NCBI GenBank assembly: GCA_029747585.1
Contig: JAPEVF010001194.1
Location: forward strand, 1 to 12,681
DNA length: 12,681 nucleotides
Direction of reading: 5' to 3'
Origin: Pleurotus djamor
Taxonomy: Eukaryota; Basidiomycota; Agaricomycetes; Agaricales; Pleurotaceae
Both the position numbers and the translations under genes were made by a program. Numbering within the stretch: the stretch's first letter is position 1; the number at the start of each line of letters is the position of its first letter. The notes beneath the pieces were generated by a model. That model searched no databases. It worked only from the letters and a program-made list of their open reading frames with translations, and was not told the origin of the DNA. Shown here piece after piece: positions 8,916 through 12,681 of this stretch.

Positions 8916-9960
8916 ATGGCCAACCTAATTCGGTCGGCCAAGTCTAGCAGCGGCTGGACTCTCAATGAACTAGACTCTTATCACATCAGCCTCAATCAGT
9001 TAGACGCCCTTTCGTTCTTTGGATTAAAGGTAAGTATTACAAACGGCTTCGGTCACTCACGCTCCTTGATCCTCTACGCTTTCACGTCGACCGGCCCGAC
9101 GGAAAATGCCCTATTATCCACGGATGCAAGCCGGGACACCCACCCAGCGTTTTCATAGGAGCCGATTGGGTTCAGCATCCTCGCGATGATGTCGAGTCTG
9201 GAAGGACTCTGACAACTTTTCATGTCATAGGAACTGCCATCACCCTCGGTTGATTCAGAGCTGCTCGCCAACTCCGACGCCAGCGCTACGCAACAAGATC
9301 ATCATGCTCAGTTACTCACTTACCTTGATCTCACCATTATCCCGGAAAAGGAGGAGCCCGCTGTACTTGATTTTACAGTCGCGCTTTTCAAGAATCTGGG
9401 TTATGTTCGTCGACAACGAGTTGCACGCACGAGGGTGAACCTTCCACTCCTCATTTGCGGTGAAAACAAGCACGCACAGGCGGATGCTCTTCTCCTCAAT
9501 ACGTCTCCGGAGAACGATATTCTTCTTCTTGTCCAAGCGTGCAAGAGATTGGACCGACTTGATCCTGTATGTACGAAAGCTCAGCTTGTTGCACAGGCGG
9601 TCGCGGCCTTCAACGAGAACAATGCACAACGGGAGGCAGCTGGATATCCCCCTATCGAGGGAAAGGGGAGTGATTTTGTATCCCTTGGTTGGTGTTTTCT
9701 AAGACGACACGTTCCGTAGGTCATGCCAGGTATCGTCATGGTTGGAACTTTACCCGTATTCTTCAAGATACCTGTAACCCAAAACCTGGCCACGCACATC
9801 CGGCATGGGACATACCCTCCCGAGGAAACATATGTTACCTATTGCTACCCCCTCTGTTCCCCGTGCGTCCCGCCTACGCTATGAGGGGATGAAGCATTTG
9901 GATAACAGGCGTGAGATTTTGATGTGCTACGAAGCTTTCAGGGCGGTCGCAGGTATATGA
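8916..9960 (+). pseudogene. Uncharacterised agaricomycete family protein with an apparent frameshift
   Basis: The exons are 8916-9029, 9231-9677 and 9720-9960, with a frame change inside the last. The start MANLIRSAKSSSGWTLNELD, then LPSPSVDSELL, VNLPLLICGENKHAQADALL, LVAQAVAAFNENN and MPGIVMVGTLPVFFKIPVT match a widespread hypothetical family in mushroom genomes, as I remember it. At 9848-9852 there are five C. The upstream frame then ends at 9882-9884 (TGA), but the family-like YEGMKHLDNRREILMCYEAF continues in the +1-shifted frame to TGA at 9958-9960. One extra C, or a sequencing error, explains this. As I recall, the family usually has an E-x-K in the strand after the CGEN motif, reminiscent of PD-(D/E)XK nucleases; here that place reads QACK. 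An alternative 3' end uses an intron at 9953-10060 (TACTAAC branch site) and a short exon to 10086. Function unknown; possibly decaying. Confidence 0.65.
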
Positions 9961-10228
9961 ATGGGACTTCATACAGCGTCTCTGAAAGCGATCATGGCGA
10001 CTGCGATAAAACAAGGCACGAGGAGGTGTAATCAGTGTTACTAACCCGACCGCTGAATAGCGATATTGGAAAGCAAAGACGAATAACATGCGGAATGAGC
10101 GATATAAATACAATGATAGACACAACAAGGACCACCTAGAGTATATAATACAACATAGCGCAAACAATTTATGATAGTCCATGAACGTATCATAACGTAC
10201 TTATATTGATGATCGCTTTCAAAATCAT
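9961..10228. other. Convergent 3' region between two genes
   Basis: This AT-rich stretch separates the 3' ends of the frameshifted gene (+) and the polymerase (-). It contains TACTAAC followed by TAG at 10060, which may belong to a last intron of the + gene. I see no other gene; it probably holds both 3' untranslated regions. Confidence 0.4.
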
Positions 10229-12681
10229 TTATCCTCGAATGCGTTCATGCGGCTCTTGCCACGGTACATTCAAGATCCGGAAAATCTCTTCTTCCGTTTC
10301 GGAGGCGACCAAGGTTCCTGTGGACAAGTTAGGATTAGTCTGGTCGGGTTATTGTGCATGGAGGAAGGATGCAGTAAGATAAGACGGAACACTTACCCGG
10401 GTTTGTCTTGACTTGGCGATTGCGAGGGTCGCGAACAACGCCTGAAAACAATCCCTTTTGATTCAGAGAGTACCCCATTTTACCGGCCTTATACCGCATA
10501 GCTCGATTGAACTGTTGTAGTATCATTATTGTTGTCAGGAAGAACTGCGTCATGATAATTGGCAAGTGAACGTACGATGTCATCGCCCTGGACATTGAAT
10601 CAGTGATCGTACTTGATAGAGAGAGGGCTGGAGTATGACTTACAGTATAATACAACAGGGCGGCACCACGAGCACGCCATGGAACAGTGAGGAAGTCGAT
10701 ACGACGTCGACGAGAAGCAGGGACAGGAAGACGACAGAGACCGCGGTAAATGCCTTCCAGTTCATCATCCTCTTCAGGGAGGGCAAGGTGTTCAGTAATG
10801 ATACCGGCTTTGTGCAGTTTATTCAATAGTAGCGGCAAGACTCCTAAGAACACGTCCAAGTTAGACGAGCGTGCCGTAAGCACCAGATTAACTCACCAGC
10901 GTGTGTTTTTCCATCTGCATCATCTCTCGTAATGAGGATATCGATATCACCACACGTAGCCTTCCCTCTACAACGAGGTTCGATTAATATATGCAGGACA
11001 GAGCAACAAGCATGTAGACGGACCTTCGGTAGCTTCCCATGATCTCGACAAACAAATCGGGATCGATGCTGAGAACTAAAGAAGGTTTAAGCAAATAGGA
11101 TATGAAGAGGGCATAAGAAGAGCCAACCAATGGGTTTGATCGTTTCAAATATAGCTTTGGCTTCTTCACGGGGCATACGAGAGTTGATATCTAGATGTGA
11201 TCGACTCAGAAGAGCCAACGGGGGTGGTGGGAAGGGAACGGACCGTCATAGTATTCTAGGCCAATCTTCTGGGCGGTAGACAGCTTCACGCCGCCTTTGC
11301 CATCTTTGAGGTCTTGGAGAGTGCGGCATCCATTGGCGTACCACTTGTACGCGGTGCTTTGACCTATAAACCGACGGCGTCGAAGGGAAATCACTGCGGA
11401 CAATGAACAGAGCACATACCGACACCATAGACTCCTTGGAACAAACGAGTGGTCTCTACGTCCTCAGTGCGCTCGTACGCAATCCTGCGTAGTTCGCCTG
11501 TTTCGATGATTTCCATTATCTACGTCGTGGTAAGCCATCATGGTGGGTTGGGAGGTAACGACAGCAACGCACCTTACGTGCTGTCTTCTCGCCCACACCA
11601 GGGATAGAACGAGCTTCGCTGAAGGATTTGATGCGGGTGGGGTAGTTGCGTAGAGCCCTGAGACCTGGTGACGAAGACATTAGGAGAAGCGAGCTTTGAC
11701 GGGGAGACCAACGCACATTTGCCGTAGCTGTAAGCCCTCCATTGATCCTCTTTTCCTGGCTTGGCTTTGTGAAGGTCGGCCAATTCCTGGAGCTGCTCCG
11801 GGAGTTAGGTCAGTCGTTGAAGCAAACGGTGGTCGGCGGAAAGTACCTTGTCGACGACGTCTTGATTTGGGCTCGCAGTTAATTGACGCTCCTTGCGGTC
11901 GCAAGTGAAACCCTATGGGATGAGCCGGTAAGTGAGGTGGAAGGATCCCCTGGTGAGTTCAAACGTACTCTAGCAGGTCCTCGACGGAGAGCTGCCTTGG
12001 GCCGTTCGTCTTCAGTTCCTGGATCGCTTTCGTCGTCGTCATCCTCCTCCCGGAAGCCTTCGTCCCCGGAGGAAAGCTTTGGAACGGTGAGAAAATCAGT
12101 AAAATTAGTAGGAAAGAAGCTGCACACCAAGAGAGCTTGTTGAGCGCGGTCAGCCCTAGCTAGGGCGTAAAACTCGGCCAACGGGTCGATTTCTTGTCCA
12201 TCGCCGTCAGAGCCCGGGACAGCATCACTGTGGTCGTTTGGGGGGACGCTTGCGTTGCGCAAGGGAGCATGAGACGTGGATGGGGCTAGCGCTTGGACAT
12301 CCGCCGGGGCGCCGACTTCGTTGGGTGTATCATCTTGACTAAGAATGGAGGGCAAGTCACACACACGTGGACGTAAGTGACCGGTCGTTGGGAACATAAC
12401 TGGTCGTAAACATACTCAATTACGATTGGTTCGTTACGCGTTCCTTCTTGCTTGAGCCCTCGTCCTTTGTCCTCTCTTTTAACATTGGCCTTGGATTCAT
12501 TGCGTTCCTTCCACCTCTGACGGTTGTCCGCGTAGAAATCGACAGTGTCAGGAAAGGCGCAATGGGCATACATGTCATCGAGCTCAATCTCATACACCGT
12601 CCTGTCCTGTATTTCACTGCGCCGCTTCCTCGTCGCGCCGGCAAGCACCCAGGACCACTTGACGATTGGTAGCTTTTTTGG
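10229..12681 (-). CDS. DNA polymerase family X (lambda/beta/POL4-like), 5' end beyond the window
   Basis: Fifteen exons on -: 12681-12416, 12338-12128, 12076-11969, 11912-11847, 11792-11717, 11664-11573, 11519-11420, 11363-11244, 11190-11128, 11075-11024, 10967-10897, 10843-10644, 10587-10576, 10511-10397 and 10317-10229. All phases agree and give about 546 residues. The frame enters with PIVKWSWVLAG, the tail of a BRCT domain, followed by a charged, disordered linker (EEDDDDES). An 8-kDa domain has SPNQDVVDKLQELADLHKA, WRAYSYGKCLRALRNYPTR and the helix-hairpin-helix SIPGVGEKTARK. The fingers have GVYGVGQSTAYKWY, the palm MGSYRRGKATCGDIDILITR with two metal-binding Asp and RRRRIDFLTVPW with the third, and the thumb YYTGDDIFNRAMR and YSLNQKGLFSGVVRD. 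These enzymes fill short gaps in base excision repair and non-homologous end joining in the nucleus. All catalytic residues are present, so the enzyme should be active. Confidence 0.93.

Noticed and set aside
9874..10182. A 102-codon - frame
   Set aside because: It overlaps the 3' end of the + family gene and its probable last intron and has no recognisable motif.

Overview
The window looks like nuclear DNA of a basidiomycete fungus, most likely a mushroom-forming agaricomycete. The genes are split by many short GT-AG introns, mostly 42-80 nt. The gene content also fits: a DUF6533 membrane protein, small secreted expansin-like proteins, a wax-synthase-type membrane acyltransferase and a GABA-type amino acid permease. 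There are no bacterial operons and no ribosome binding sites. Product calls come from reading conserved motifs by eye; no database search was possible.

Layout. 1-700 is poorly explained sequence with three ambiguous bases, perhaps the edge of an exon at the far left. 701-2019 is a degenerate tandem array of five units of about 300 bp. Each unit keeps a GT about 50 bp after a shared core and an AG 60-70 bp further on, so an exon-intron-exon module appears to have been duplicated. The array runs directly into a wax-synthase-like gene on + (2043-2891) that lacks its 5' half. That gene meets, tail to tail and overlapping, a GABA-type permease on - (4047-2829) that stops roughly halfway through its family. 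Both look like remnants of a rearrangement.

An intergenic stretch of about 1.25 kb (4048-5297) separates the permease from a complete DUF6533 seven-helix membrane protein on + (5298-6966, 12 exons). Next come two tandem expansin-like genes on - (7508-7050 and 8312-7862). Both have exons of exactly 70, 126 and 143 nt and encode 112 residues with a signal peptide, so they are a clear local duplication. From 8916 to about 9960 on + lies a member of an uncharacterised agaricomycete protein family with an apparent one-base frameshift near its 3' end. From 12681 down to 10229 on - is a family X DNA polymerase (lambda/beta/POL4-like). It is cut at its 5' end by the window edge and has 15 visible exons, one of only 12 nt.

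The genes do not form an obvious pathway. Metabolic and membrane genes, secreted wall-associated proteins and a DNA repair polymerase lie side by side, as is common in fungal genomes. The most unusual parts are the intron-containing tandem array, the tail-to-tail join of two broken genes, the matched expansin pair and the frameshifted family member.
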